A stretch of DNA of 64,000 nt from Idiomarina rhizosphaerae (lineage in GTDB: Bacteria > Pseudomonadota > Gammaproteobacteria > Enterobacterales > Alteromonadaceae), in contig NZ_JAMZDE010000008.1 of the NCBI RefSeq assembly GCF_024159085.1, positions 62,001 to 126,000 of the forward strand. Reading direction: 5' to 3'. The notes under the pieces are model-generated. The model was given only the letters and a program-made list of their open reading frames with translations. It had not been told where the DNA came from and searched no databases. Position numbers and translations under genes: made by a program. This document shows positions 19,222 to 32,000 of this stretch, one piece after another (position 1 is the stretch's first letter; every line of letters starts with the position of its first letter).

Positions 19222-20148
19222 ATGGACGCATTCCGTCACGTTTTAGTTGTTATAGACGCTGCAGATGAGCAGCACAAAGCATTGAAACGCGCTTTACATA
19301 TGGCTAGGCTGAGCGATGCCAGATTAACGCTGTTTTTGTCTATTTATGACTTTTCTTACGAAATGACAACCATGCTATCCAGTGAGGAACGCGATGTTAT
19401 GCGTTCAAACCTTATAGCAGACAGAAGAGCCTGGTTAACCGACGTATTGAGCGAATTCGATACCGATTCGGTTCGCATTGATATCGATGTGGTCTGGCAT
19501 AACCGACCTTTTGAAGCCATTATTAAAGAAGCGATAAAGCACAAGCACGACCTTATAATAAAAGGCACTCAGGTCAGTGCCAGCTTCCAGAATCTAATTT
19601 TCACCCCAACTGACTGGCACCTGCTACGAAAAGCCCCCTGTCCGGTATTATTGGTTAAAGAACATGAATGGCCAAGCCACGGGCAGATCATTGCTGCCGT
19701 TCATACCGGTTCAGAAGAAGAACACCATCAAAACCTGAATAAACGCATTATTGAACATGCTCAATCAATGAGTAAGGTGTTGAGTGCCAGTGTGCACCTG
19801 GTTAACGCGTACCCTACCGCTCCCGTTAACGTAGCGGTAGAAATTCCTGAATTTGATGTTAGTGAATACACCGATGCACTTGAACAACACCACGTTAATC
19901 GCATAGCTGCTCTTGGTCGTGAGTATGGCATTCCTAAGAACTATCAATACCTTTCACAGGGGTTACCTGAACAGGTGATTCCCGAGGCCGCAAAACAGTT
20001 GGATGCTGAACTGGTGGTGTTAGGCACTATTGGCCGCACGGGATTGAGCGCAGCCTTGTTAGGTAACACGGCTGAACACGTACTGGACCAGTTAAATTGT
20101 GATGTGCTGGCAATTAAGCCAGAAGACTTTGTCAGCCCCCTCGCTTGA
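19222..20148 (+). CDS. uspE: tandem universal stress protein, UspE-like
   Basis: 308 residues with two Usp domains (about 1-150 and 155-305), the layout of UspE. The second domain keeps a nucleotide-binding GTIGRTGLSAALLGNTAEHVL motif near residues 271-291; the first has a degenerate loop (GTQVSASFQNLIFTPTDWHLL). It sits between the cbb3 assembly genes and ttcA. In many relatives fnr lies directly upstream of uspE; here it does not. Cytoplasmic; linked to stress survival, motility and adhesion in E. coli. AGGTCAG may serve as a weak ribosome site. Confidence 0.9.
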   Translation: MDAFRHVLVVIDAADEQHKALKRALHMARLSDARLTLFLSIYDFSYEMTTMLSSEERDVMRSNLIADRRAWLTDVLSEFDTDSVRIDIDVVWHNRPFEAIIKEAIKHKHDLIIKGTQVSASFQNLIFTPTDWHLLRKAPCPVLLVKEHEWPSHGQIIAAVHTGSEEEHHQNLNKRIIEHAQSMSKVLSASVHLVNAYPTAPVNVAVEIPEFDVSEYTDALEQHHVNRIAALGREYGIPKNYQYLSQGLPEQVIPEAAKQLDAELVVLGTIGRTGLSAALLGNTAEHVLDQLNCDVLAIKPEDFVSPLA

Positions 20149-20163
20149 GTTTAACTGCTCAGG

Positions 20164-20169
20164 TATAAT
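20164..20169 (+). promoter_or_regulatory. -10 element of a ttcA promoter
   Basis: A perfect TATAAT at 20164-20169 lies just after the uspE stop and about 45 bases before ttcA. No matching -35 is seen at 17 bases, so only the -10 is claimed. Confidence 0.5.
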
Positions 20170-20214
20170 CCGGCTCCTCAGAACTTCCAGATGACAAAGG
20201 TTGCAGGAGCCATT

Positions 20215-21117
20215 ATGGCCAGTGAAAATAAATACAGTTTCAACAAGCTACAGAAACGTATTCGCCGCGATGCGGGAAAAGCCATACAAGATTTCGGAAT
20301 GATTGAAGACGGCGACCATATTATGGTGTGTCTGTCCGGCGGCAAAGACAGTTACACTTTGTTGGACACTCTTCTTTATCTGCAAAAAGTTGCTCCTGTT
20401 CGCTTTTCTCTGGTTGCGGTCAACCTGGATCAAAAGCAACCCGGGTTTCCGGAGCATGTGCTTCCGGCTTACCTGGAAAAGCTGGACGTTGAATACAAAA
20501 TTGTTGAAGAAGATACCTACAGCATCGTAAAAGATAAAATCCCCGAAGGAAAAACAACCTGTTCTTTGTGTTCACGCCTTAGACGCGGCATTTTGTATCG
20601 CACAGCCAAAGAATTAAAAGCTACGAAAATTGCGTTGGGTCACCACCGCGACGACATGATAGAAACCCTTTTTCTGAATATGTTTCACGGTGGCAAGTTG
20701 AAATCTATGCCGCCTAAATTGGCAAGCGATAACGGCGAGCATGTTGTTATTCGCCCTTTGGCTTATGCCCGTGAAAAGGATATAGAACAATACTCAACGG
20801 CAATGGACTTCCCTATTATCCCTTGTAACTTATGTGGCTCTCAGGAAAACCTGCAAAGAAAACAAATAAAGCAAATGCTTAACGGATGGGACAAACAATT
20901 TCCGGGCAGAATTGAAAGCTTATTTACGGCAATGCAAAACGTTGTTCCCTCACATTTAGCCGACAGCGCTCTGTTTGATTTTAAGGCCGTTACCGCAGAC
21001 GGTGTTGCTGATGAAAATGGCGATAAAGCCTTTGATACTGACAGCTTTACTTCAAACTTTGAAACTGAAGAGAGTCCCGTTTTTGCCGGCAATATTCCCA
21101 TCAAACATTTGGCCTAG
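20215..21117 (+). CDS. ttcA: tRNA 2-thiocytidine(32) synthetase TtcA
   Basis: About 300 residues from the ATG at 20215, chosen over an in-frame ATG at 20191 because AGGAG lies 5 bases before it. The PP-loop [10 protein letters not shown] (near residue 41) activates the tRNA base with [13 protein letters not shown] near 115 and CNLCGSQ near 205 give the two CxxC pairs that hold the iron-sulfur cluster. It thiolates C32 of several tRNAs. A bidirectional terminator follows, shared with the opposite bax-like gene. Confidence 0.95.
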   Translation: MASENKYSFNKLQKRIRRDAGKAIQDFGMIEDGDHIMVCLSGGKDSYTLLDTLLYLQKVAPVRFSLVAVNLDQKQPGFPEHVLPAYLEKLDVEYKIVEEDTYSIVKDKIPEGKTTCSLCSRLRRGILYRTAKELKATKIALGHHRDDMIETLFLNMFHGGKLKSMPPKLASDNGEHVVIRPLAYAREKDIEQYSTAMDFPIIPCNLCGSQENLQRKQIKQMLNGWDKQFPGRIESLFTAMQNVVPSHLADSALFDFKAVTADGVADENGDKAFDTDSFTSNFETEESPVFAGNIPIKHLA

Positions 21118-21130
21118 ACCAGATACAAAA

Positions 21131-21152
21131 AGAGGCTCTGAATTGAGCCTCT
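21131..21152. terminator. bidirectional terminator between ttcA and the bax-like gene
   Basis: AGAGGCTC (21131-21138) pairs with GAGCCTCT (21145-21152) around TGAATT. An A run on the left gives a U tract for minus-strand transcripts; the right side (CTTATGTTTATG) is less U-rich for the plus strand. Confidence 0.8.
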
Positions 21153-21186
21153 CTTATGTTTATGAGAATATAGTTTCGCTTAAACC

Positions 21187-22032
21187 TTACTCTGGTTGCG
21201 GAACTTCCGGCGTATTCAATTCCTCGCTGACTCGTTTCACAATGGGTCGATTGATACGAATCATTGCGCGTAGTTCATCAATATATTCTTCTCCTCGTTC
21301 AGAGTAGCTTGATAAGCCGGTAATTAGATCTCTTGCCAGTATGTCCTCGTTATCCAGGCGTTTTTGCTCTCGCAACAAACGTAAATCGAGATAAGCGCCA
21401 TGAGTATTAATATTGCGCATATAGCTTTTTACGGAAGCGTTAACAGAATCAAACTGCGCAACTTCATGGCGCCCATCGTCATCTCTTTGGTTAGGAACTA
21501 AGCCGCAACCTTTGGAATAACACCACTGGCCAAATAAGTTCAGACCTTGACGTGAGAATCTGGAAGTTCCCCAGCCTGACTCATTTGCAGCCTGAACCAG
21601 CACCATCATTTCTGGAATAATATCAATACGACGTTTTAACAAACCAAATAAATTTTCATCAATCGCAATATCATCTTCCAGTCGATAATACTCTATCCAA
21701 TCTGCTATTCGTTTTTTATCCGCTTCTGTCAGTTCATTGCTTTTAAATCGTTCGTGAATTGCCTTGAGGTATGCTCTGTCATGCAATATTCGTATGTTTT
21801 CGGCCTCCACCAAAGGCAGTAAAAAGCGAAAGAATTCTTCTTTCTTTTCTGTAACATCGGTCATCGACATAAAGTCCGGTAAGTCTCTTTGAACAGGCAC
21901 TTCAGGAATTGCCGGTAAATGAGCCGTGACCGATTGTTCAGGGGCTTCTAACTCTGTATCTTTAATGATCCACGGTAAAAGTAACGCCGCTACACTCAAT
22001 ACAATAAATAGTAATATGGTTAATAATCGCAT
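21187..22032 (-). CDS. Bax-like glucosaminidase-domain protein
   Basis: About 281 residues from the ATG at 22032, which has GAGGAA 6 bases upstream and removes an overlap with the preceding gene that a longer reading would create. A membrane or signal-anchor helix covers about residues 1-22, then a proline-rich linker, then a C-terminal glucosaminidase fold with the conserved AANESGWGTSRFSRQGLNLFGQW near residues 155-177 (Glu in NESGWG as likely catalytic residue) and a RDD/DGRHEVAQFDS block. It resembles E. coli Bax. Probably cuts peptidoglycan from the periplasmic face. It follows the membrane-protein gene by 7 bases. Confidence 0.88.
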   Translation of the reverse strand: MRLLTILLFIVLSVAALLLPWIIKDTELEAPEQSVTAHLPAIPEVPVQRDLPDFMSMTDVTEKKEEFFRFLLPLVEAENIRILHDRAYLKAIHERFKSNELTEADKKRIADWIEYYRLEDDIAIDENLFGLLKRRIDIIPEMMVLVQAANESGWGTSRFSRQGLNLFGQWCYSKGCGLVPNQRDDDGRHEVAQFDSVNASVKSYMRNINTHGAYLDLRLLREQKRLDNEDILARDLITGLSSYSERGEEYIDELRAMIRINRPIVKRVSEELNTPEVPQPE

Positions 22033-22039
22033 GTATTCC

Positions 22040-22900
22040 TCAAGCTGAAATATTATCAGACGAACTGTTTTTGGGTTTCTCAATAACTGTTACGCCAATG
22101 ACTTCCCGATAGACCACTCCAATAAGGTTATAAATCATTGGTAACATCCAGATAAGTCCTAGCCCAAACGGGATAATGGCCAGAAGTAACAAGCCCGCAA
22201 GAATCAAAAATAACAGGATAAATTTAGGCAGTTTAAAATGGATAATTTTTATTGAATAGTACAAGGCGTTTAGCGGGCCAACTCCTCTCTCAATAACTAA
22301 AGGCATAGCGAGTATCAAAATAACCGTAATGTAAAGTTGTGCCAAAATAGAAACGTTTGGATGAATCAATCCAAATAATTGACTGGCTACAATGCTTAAC
22401 AAAGTACTTATTAGAGCGACAGCAATTAAAGGGAACATGACATTGAAGCCATTAAAAACATCTGCGCTTTTTGTGCCGATACCGACGCTATGTTTGATGC
22501 CCATTAACATCAAGCCACCTAATAAAGGAGCACTGATGACAGCTTGCAAAATGCTGGAGAAGTACTGAAGTTTTATTGATGTTTGCAGGCTCTCAATCGA
22601 AAACACGTTCATCAAAATGAGTACCATCACCACATTAATACTCAATAAAACCAAAAAGCCACCAATTAACGGGGTCAGATTTGATTTGGTAATGTTAAAT
22701 GCCTGCTCAAAAACTTGCCGCAACGACAGCTGATAGTTTCCTTTAAGCGATTCAACTAATGAACCACCAATTATTACTTTGTTATCATCCACAGAAATTC
22801 CCACACTTTTTTGATCAGTAAGATAAACTAGCGCCCGATATACTAGAGTATCCTCTGGTACGATCCAATTTAAATCGACAGAACAAGCTGAGGCACTCAT
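22040..22900 (-). CDS. multi-pass inner membrane protein of unknown function (BPSS1780-like)
   Basis: Up to 286 residues from an ATG at 22900. After a soluble N-terminal part of about 80 residues come about six hydrophobic helices, including [20 protein letters not shown] and a C-terminal [20 protein letters not shown] stretch. The repeated bundle and the [12 protein letters not shown] segment resemble BPSS1780/DUF2189-type membrane proteins; function unknown. The start is uncertain: the ATG at 22900 overlaps the ATG of the divergent rluE in the tetramer CATG and has no ribosome site, while an in-frame GTG further inside, in [10 protein letters not shown], has a GGGAA before it. Confidence 0.7.
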   Translation of the reverse strand: MSASACSVDLNWIVPEDTLVYRALVYLTDQKSVGISVDDNKVIIGGSLVESLKGNYQLSLRQVFEQAFNITKSNLTPLIGGFLVLLSINVVMVLILMNVFSIESLQTSIKLQYFSSILQAVISAPLLGGLMLMGIKHSVGIGTKSADVFNGFNVMFPLIAVALISTLLSIVASQLFGLIHPNVSILAQLYITVILILAMPLVIERGVGPLNALYYSIKIIHFKLPKFILLFLILAGLLLLAIIPFGLGLIWMLPMIYNLIGVVYREVIGVTVIEKPKNSSSDNISA

Positions 22901-23474
22901 GAAATCGCAGACAAAACGACCGGCAAACCCCAAGTTGGTTTTACTGAACAAGCCTTACGGCGTTTTATCTCAGTTCACTGGGGAGGACGGCGATCAAACT
23001 TTAAAACAGTTCATTCCCCATAACGACGTATACCCTGCCGGACGTCTTGATAAAGACAGCGAAGGGTTGCTGTTGCTAACCAATGACGGCGTTTATCAGG
23101 CTCGCCTTGCTAATCCTAAATACAAAGTCTGGAAAACCTATTGGGTGCAGGTAGAAGGTGACCCAAGCGAAGAACAGTTAGAGCAGTTAAGAAACGGTGT
23201 CGAGCTAAATGATGGAATGACTCGCCCTGCTGAAGCCTTCGTGATGCCTGAGCCAATGAACTTGTGGCCGCGAACCCCTCCCGTTCGTGAGCGCAAAAGC
23301 GTTCCGGACAGCTGGCTCTGCCTTAAAATTCGCGAGGGTAAAAACCGTCAGGTTCGTCGCATGACAGCTCATGTTGGCCTGCCAACTTTACGTTTGATAC
23401 GAGCCGCCGTTGGCCCTTTTCAGTTAAAAACAATGCAGCCCGGCGAATGGCGTTCAGAGCCACCAGTTTGGTAA
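22899..23474 (+). CDS. rluE: 23S rRNA pseudouridine(2457) synthase RluE
   Basis: 191 residues, RsuA/RluB/E/F family without an N-terminal S4 domain, as in RluE. The catalytic motif [18 protein letters not shown] lies near residues 46-63 with the essential Asp in [14 protein letters not shown] near 18-26 and [10 protein letters not shown] near 146-155 are the other family signatures. It isomerises one uridine of 23S rRNA. Its ATG shares bases with the start of the divergent membrane-protein gene. Confidence 0.93.
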   Translation: MKSQTKRPANPKLVLLNKPYGVLSQFTGEDGDQTLKQFIPHNDVYPAGRLDKDSEGLLLLTNDGVYQARLANPKYKVWKTYWVQVEGDPSEEQLEQLRNGVELNDGMTRPAEAFVMPEPMNLWPRTPPVRERKSVPDSWLCLKIREGKNRQVRRMTAHVGLPTLRLIRAAVGPFQLKTMQPGEWRSEPPVW

Positions 23475-23505
23475 CTTCCTGAGCTACCCTCACGCGCGCT
23501 AAAAT

Positions 23506-23514
23506 GATAGAATG
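23506..23514 (+). promoter_or_regulatory. extended -10 promoter element before mnmA
   Basis: TGATAGAAT fits an extended -10 (TG, one base, TAGAAT) about 41 bases before the mnmA ATG; no good -35 is seen, which is usual for this class. Confidence 0.45.
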
Positions 23515-23554
23515 CGCAGCCAATTCAGGAGCGATAGTCAGTTAGGGTTAACCT

Positions 23555-24670
23555 ATGTCAAATGCCAGTAAAAAAGTCATTGTCGGAATGTCCGGGGGCG
23601 TCGACTCCTCCGTTTCAGCTTACCTTCTTATGCAGCAGGGCTACCAGGTAGAAGGTCTGTTTATGAAGAACTGGGAAGAAGACGATACTGACGAATACTG
23701 CGCGGCTTCCGATGACTTAGCTGACGCTGAAAAAGTTTGTGAAACGCTTGGTATAGAGCTGCACACAATCAATTTCGCCGCAGAATATTGGGACAATGTA
23801 TTCGAGTATTTTCTGGAAGAATACAAGGCGGGTCGCACGCCAAATCCCGACATTATGTGCAACAAAGAAATTAAATTTAAGGCCTTTCTTGAGTTTGCCG
23901 CCGAAGCATTAGATGCCGATTATATTGCAACCGGACACTATGTGCGCCGCCAGCAACGTGACGGAAAGTGGGAAATGCTGCGTGGCTTAGACAGTAATAA
24001 AGATCAAAGTTACTTTTTGTATACCTTGAGCCATGAACACATTGCACAGACTCTGTTCCCGGTCGGAGAACTGGAGAAACCAGAAGTTCGCCGCATTGCG
24101 GAAGAGCAAGGCCTGGTCACTGCTGATAAAAAAGACTCAACCGGCATTTGCTTTATTGGCGAGCGCAAGTTTAAGGACTTTTTGCAGCAGTACCTTCCCG
24201 CCAAACCCGGCCCCATTGAGTCCGTTGAAGGTGAGAGCTTAGGCGAACACGAAGGCCTGATGTACCACACGCTGGGTCAGCGTAAAGGCCTGCATATAGG
24301 TGGCATGGCAGATACTTCCGGCGAACCCTGGTATGTTGTCGACAAAGATGTCGAACGTAACGTTTTAATTGTGGCGCAGGGGAAAAACCATCCGCGTCTA
24401 TACTCTCAGGGCCTTATTGCCGGACAACTGCATTGGGTTAGTCGAAACGCCCCATCGGAGGCTTTCGATTGCACGGTGAAAACGCGCTATCGCCAGCAAG
24501 ATATTCCCTGCCGGGTTACGCCGCTTAGTAACGGTGATTTTCAGGTTCAATTTAAAGAACCGGTTGCAGCGGTTACTCCAGGCCAGTCTGCGGTATTTTA
24601 CAGTGATGATGTTTGTTTAGGCGGCGGCATTATTGAACAACGCATTACTGATTTTGAGGTTAAGCTATGA
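23555..24670 (+). CDS. mnmA: tRNA-specific 2-thiouridylase MnmA
   Basis: 371 residues, full length. The PP-loop [15 protein letters not shown] lies near residues 12-26, the first catalytic cysteine in [12 protein letters not shown] near 102 and the second in [12 protein letters not shown] near 199. It adds sulfur to U34 of Lys, Glu and Gln tRNAs, a step needed for accurate decoding. The gene order mnmA-hflD-purB is the standard gammaproteobacterial one. It overlaps hflD by 4 bases (ATGA). Confidence 0.97.
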   Translation: MSNASKKVIVGMSGGVDSSVSAYLLMQQGYQVEGLFMKNWEEDDTDEYCAASDDLADAEKVCETLGIELHTINFAAEYWDNVFEYFLEEYKAGRTPNPDIMCNKEIKFKAFLEFAAEALDADYIATGHYVRRQQRDGKWEMLRGLDSNKDQSYFLYTLSHEHIAQTLFPVGELEKPEVRRIAEEQGLVTADKKDSTGICFIGERKFKDFLQQYLPAKPGPIESVEGESLGEHEGLMYHTLGQRKGLHIGGMADTSGEPWYVVDKDVERNVLIVAQGKNHPRLYSQGLIAGQLHWVSRNAPSEAFDCTVKTRYRQQDIPCRVTPLSNGDFQVQFKEPVAAVTPGQSAVFYSDDVCLGGGIIEQRITDFEVKL

Positions 24671-25287
24671 ACGAATGGCAGCAACGGGTAATTGCCTTAG
24701 CTGGTATGTCGTTAAGTGCTATGGCTGTGCAGAAGCTGGCTCGCAGCGGAGAGCTTTACCCGGAGTCTATTACAAACACTTTGGTTCACAGCCTCCTGCA
24801 ACAAAACCCTGACAACATAGAAGATATTTATGGCGGGTTGGAAAATATTCAACCCGGCATTCAGGCGTTTATTCGTCAGGCCGGAAATAATAAGAATAAA
24901 GATCTTGAGGTCACCCGCTATTTGGTTGGTTTGATCCACCTTTCCCGGCGTTTACTTAAACAGCCCGACGTACTCAATTTACTGGGCGAGCGTATTACCC
25001 AGGTAAAACGTCAAAAAGAAGAGTTTGAGTTTGAAAACTACCGCATTCAGCAAAGTTTGGCTGGAATTTATCGCGAACTGATAAGCCCCCTGGGACAACC
25101 TATTCGCATTAATGGTAACCCGGAGTTTTTAAAACGAGACTCAAATCAACACCATATTAGAACCTTGCTGCTAGCTGGCATTCGCAGTTCCGTGCTTTGG
25201 CAGCAAGTAGGCGGCAAGCGTCGTCATTTCGTGTTTTCTAGAAAGAAAATGTTAGATACAGCGCAGCAACTGCTGCATGTCGCATAA
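24667..25287 (+). CDS. hflD: high-frequency lysogenization protein HflD homologue
   Basis: 206 residues, all-helical, with the family start [22 protein letters not shown] and the C-terminal [31 protein letters not shown]. HflD is a membrane-associated protein that in E. coli binds phage lambda CII; its ordinary role is unclear. It is coupled to mnmA by a 4-base overlap and followed 51 bases later by purB. The spacer contains AGTAACA twice in tandem. Confidence 0.93.
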   Translation: MNEWQQRVIALAGMSLSAMAVQKLARSGELYPESITNTLVHSLLQQNPDNIEDIYGGLENIQPGIQAFIRQAGNNKNKDLEVTRYLVGLIHLSRRLLKQPDVLNLLGERITQVKRQKEEFEFENYRIQQSLAGIYRELISPLGQPIRINGNPEFLKRDSNQHHIRTLLLAGIRSSVLWQQVGGKRRHFVFSRKKMLDTAQQLLHVA

Positions 25288-25320
25288 CCAGTAACAAGTA
25301 ACAATTAACGATTCAATTAA

Positions 25321-27851
<2,531 letters not shown>

Positions 27852-27920
27852 GTGATTCTGTGTAAACAAGAGTTGATAAACGCCTGTTTAAATACCTAAA
27901 TTTATTCGCATCTTAAAGTA

Positions 27921-27960
27921 GCGCGAGCCTTATCTAAATGGTAATGTTCGCGCAATTTTT
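27921..27960 (+). promoter_or_regulatory. hairpin with T run in the leader of the amino-acid dehydrogenase gene
   Basis: GCGCGA (27921-27926) can pair with TCGCGC (27948-27953), and AATTTTT follows, ending 9 bases before the ribosome site. It may terminate roxA transcripts or act as an attenuator. The stem is short and the loop long (21 bases). Confidence 0.4.
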
Positions 27961-27983
27961 GAAGCAATGAGGAAGTGAAACTC

Positions 27984-29021
27984 ATGTCTCTATACGAGCA
28001 TCCCGAATTTGATCACCACGAGCAAGTGGTGTTTTGTCATGATCAGGAATCAGGCTTAAAAGCCATTATTGCCATCCACGATACAACTTTAGGTCCAAGC
28101 CTTGGTGGTACTCGTTTATGGAACTACGCTTCTTCTGCCGAAGCGGTTACCGATGTACTGCGTCTGTCTCGTGGTATGACTTATAAAAGTGCAATGGCCG
28201 GTCTGCCTTTAGGTGGCGGTAAAGCCGTTATCATCGGCGACGCGAAGAAAATCAAAAGCGAAGAGCTCTTCCGCGCTTATGGTCGCTTCATCGAGTCTTT
28301 AAGTGGTCGTTACATTACCGCTGAAGACGTCAACATTCGTACTGAAGATATCGGTATGGTCGCAAAAGAGACCAGCTACGTTGCAGGTACCGCTGATAAA
28401 GCAGGCGACCCTTCACCGCATACGGCACTCGGTACTTACCTTGGTCTTAAAGCTGCTGCAAAACACAAATTAGGTAGCGAAGATCTTAAAGGCGTTAAAA
28501 TTGCCGTTCAGGGTTTGGGTGCTGTTGGCTACGATTTTGCCAAGTACTGCGCAGAAGACGGTGCTGAGCTCATTGTTACCGATATAAACGAAGAAGCCGT
28601 TGAGCGTGCTGTTAAAGAACTGGGCGCGAAAGCCGTTGGTCTGGATGAAATCTATGGCGTAGAGGCTGACGTGTATGCACCATGTGCTTTAGGTGCCACT
28701 ATCAATGACGAGACTTTAAAACAACTTAAAGTCAAAATTATTGCCGGCAGCGCGAATAACCAGTTAGCTAACCCTAAACACGATAAAGCGGTTAAAGATA
28801 TGGGTATTTTATACGCTCCTGACTACGTGATTAATGCCGGTGGCGTTATTCATATTTGTTCAGAAGCTGCCAACTTTACTGTGGAAGAAACAGAAAAACG
28901 TGTGCGCGGTATATACGATACCTTAGATCAGCTTTTTGCCCGGGCACAGGACGAAGACCGCCCTACCGGAACAGTAGCTGATGAGATGGCACGCGAAATT
29001 ATCGCCAAAGGTAAGCAGTAA
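27984..29021 (+). CDS. Leu/Phe/Val/Glu-type amino acid dehydrogenase (leucine dehydrogenase-like)
   Basis: 345 residues from the ATG at 27984, chosen because GAGGAAG lies at the right distance and an in-frame GTG at 27975 directly abuts that site. The catalytic lysines fall in SAMAGLPLGGGKAVIIGD (near residues 71-88) and the Rossmann motif in VQGLGAVGYDFA (near 175-186). Length and the LGGTRLW start fit leucine dehydrogenase, which deaminates branched-chain amino acids to 2-oxo acids with NAD. Monocistronic: a perfect palindromic terminator follows. Confidence 0.9.
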   Translation: MSLYEHPEFDHHEQVVFCHDQESGLKAIIAIHDTTLGPSLGGTRLWNYASSAEAVTDVLRLSRGMTYKSAMAGLPLGGGKAVIIGDAKKIKSEELFRAYGRFIESLSGRYITAEDVNIRTEDIGMVAKETSYVAGTADKAGDPSPHTALGTYLGLKAAAKHKLGSEDLKGVKIAVQGLGAVGYDFAKYCAEDGAELIVTDINEEAVERAVKELGAKAVGLDEIYGVEADVYAPCALGATINDETLKQLKVKIIAGSANNQLANPKHDKAVKDMGILYAPDYVINAGGVIHICSEAANFTVEETEKRVRGIYDTLDQLFARAQDEDRPTGTVADEMAREIIAKGKQ

Positions 29022-29037
29022 ACGTCACTGCAAATAA

Positions 29038-29061
29038 AAAGCCTGAGTTAACTCAGGCTTT
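29038..29061. terminator. perfect 24-bp palindromic bidirectional terminator
   Basis: Two 12-base arms, AAAGCCTGAGTT and its exact complement, meet without a spacer; the ydiJ stop codon (29048-29050) lies in the centre. A runs on the left and TTTG on the right let it serve both the dehydrogenase gene and the opposite ydiJ. Confidence 0.9.
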
Positions 29062-32000
29062 GTAAGATTATCTCAAGCGGGTGTCTCACCCGCTTTTTTT
29101 CTATCCGCTTTATTTGTGAGCGACAAGAAAATCCAGTGACTAGTATTCCGCTGGCGCCGTATTCCTGGACAGCCTGTTGCCAGCCCATTTGATAAAGTCC
29201 CCGGCTGTCTTCCTGGTTCTGTTTCTCATGCCCAAATGTACCAGCCATGCCGCAACAGCCGACATTAACAATATTCAGCTTTAGACCCAGGCTTTGAAAT
29301 AAAGCTTGCCATTGTTTAGCTGACTCAGGTACGAAACTCTGTTCGGTACAGTGCAGCATTAAACCGTAGCGACTAGTACTGAATGAACTGATGTCATCAA
29401 AGTTTAAGGTATTAAGCCATTCTACAACCGTCATTACATTAACTTCGGGCAATTGCCCGTCGCTAGCCTTGCGGTATTCGTCCCGGAATATCAGCGCTGT
29501 AGAACTGTCGGGGCCAATTAATGGAATATTAGCATCAGAAACAGGCTTTAACTGTTCAGTCACTTTTTCGGCTGTTTTCTCGAAGTCGCTGATAAATCCT
29601 TTCACGTGCTGAGCTTTACCATGTCCTATAAACGGCAGTAAAACCGGTGTGTAACCTAACTTTTTGATTAGCAGACCCAGCTTCAGAACCAGATCGGCCT
29701 CGTAGAAGGTTGTGAACGGATCCTGCGCAATAACCACCGCCTTTGACTTTTCATCCTCAGTCAGACTCATTATCTGCTCTGTGGTTAACTCAATAAGCCC
29801 GTTCCGGCGCCAGGCCGTTCTTAAGTTGGGCGTTGAGAATAACGGCGTATCGACATAGCCAATACCGTATTTGAGTACAAATCGGCTTAACGGATTATTA
29901 ATCAGTACATTACTCAACCTGGGAAACTTACTCGCTATCGGCGCGGTCTTTTCAATACCTTTAACCAGATAGTCTTTTAACGGACGAGCGTATTTACTGT
30001 AATAATGATCATAAAAACGAGCGCGGAACGTCGGCACATCGACACTGACTGGGCATTGGTTGGTACACGCCTTACAAGCCAGGCATTTGTCCATGGACTC
30101 TTTCACTTCGTGGCTGAAATCATTTTTTCCAGTAAACCGGTTAAGCTGGCGTTTCGCAAAGCCCAATGATTCTGGCTTTTCAGCCGCGTTATAGCCGGCG
30201 TTGTGCGTAAGCCGTAACCATTCACGTAAAAGCCCTGCCCGCCCTTTGGGCGAATAACGACGGTCCCGCGTTACCTTATAAGAAGGACACATTGCGGATT
30301 TAGGATCGTAATTAAAACACAAGCCATTACCGTTACAGTCCATCGCGTTTTTATAGCTGTCGCGTGTAGCCACCGGTATTTGACGATCAAAGAAGCCGCG
30401 CTTAACGGCATCGACAGAAACAAGTTCGGCATCGGTGTTAAACGGTGTGCAGATTTTTCCCGGGTTTAGCTGGTTAAAAGGGTCAAAGCTGGCCTTAATT
30501 TTTCGCAACTCGGTATAGAGATGCTCACCAAAAAATGCCGGTACGTACTCTGAGCGATACCCTTTACCGTGTTCGCCCCACATGAGTCCGCCATATTTTT
30601 GTGTTAGCTCGGCAACTTTATCACTGATTTGCCTGAGCATGACTTCATCTTCCGGCTCACACAAATCCAGTGCAGGCCGCACATGTAAAACTCCGGCATC
30701 AGCGTGCCCAAACATGCCGTAATGCAGCCCATTAGCATCTAAAAGAGCACGAAACTCATTAATAAAATCAGCCAGTTTCTCCGGAGGAACTGCGGTGTCT
30801 TCAGCAAAAGCAACGGGTTTACGACGCCCTTTTGTAGCGCCCAGCAAGCCCACCGATTTTTTCCGCATAGCATAAATAAGCTGGATACTGGGCAAATCGT
30901 CACAGACTTGATAGCCAATAACCCCTTTGCTGTCTTTGCTTTTAATCAGCTTGTCCAGACGTTGGGTTAAAGAATTAACTTTACTGTCTATTTCTTCCTG
31001 ATTTAACCCGGTGAACTCAACCATGTTGATGCCATCCATGCGCTGACCTTCAACATCAGACAACAACGGCTCAACTGACTTCCAGATTATATCCTGACGT
31101 GCAAGATTCAGTACGGTACTGTCAACCGTCTCTACAGAGGTTGCTTTGGCATCAACTAAGAAAGGAGAGTTTTCTAAAGCAGCCTGGAAATTTGAATATT
31201 TTACGTTCACCAATACCCGATGCTTGGGAATAGGAGTAATATTCAGCCGGGCTTCACTGACAAAGCCTAAGGTTCCTTCTGAGCCAGCAATGATTCGCGA
31301 AACATCTATCTTTTGCTGCTCGGCGTTATAGGCATGTTTCAAGTCATAACCGGTTAAAAAACGATTCAGCGGCGGAAATTTATCACGAATACTCTCAGCT
31401 TCCCCCACGCAGGTATCAATAACCTGCCTGTAAATTCGGGCAATGCGATTATCCCGCCGCGCGACGGTTTCGGCCTGTTCAAGCGAAACCGATCCGCTAT
31501 CAAGTACAGAACCGTCAAGCAGCACAGTTTTTAAACCAAGAATGTGATCGCTGGTTTTACCATAAACCAACGAGCCCTGACCCGACGCGTCAGTATTGAT
31601 CATTCCGCCAAGAGTCGCACGATTACTGGTCGATAAGTCAGGTGAAAAGAAATAGCCATGAGGGCGTAAAATATCGTTGAGCTGATCCTTTACCACCCCG
31701 GCCTGCACTCGCACCCAGCCTTCTTTCGGGTTAACTTCCAGCACTTTATTCATATGGCGGCTTAAATCCACCACAATACCGGAAGTTAAAGACTGGCCAT
31801 TGGTGCCGGTGCCACCTCCACGGGGAGAGAACTGCACACTGCTGTTGCTTTCCTGACCAGCCAGCTTCATCAGCAACACAAGGTCGGCTTGATTCAGAGG
31901 ATACAAAACCGCCTGAGGCAGGTTTTGGTAAACGCTGTTATCCGTGGCCGCGATTAAACGGCCCGAATAACTCACGTCAATTTCACCTGCAAACTCTGAG

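Noticed and set aside
22033-22083. Longer start for the bax-like gene
   Set aside because: It would overlap the upstream gene by 44 bases, while the ATG at 22032 has a good GAGGAA site.
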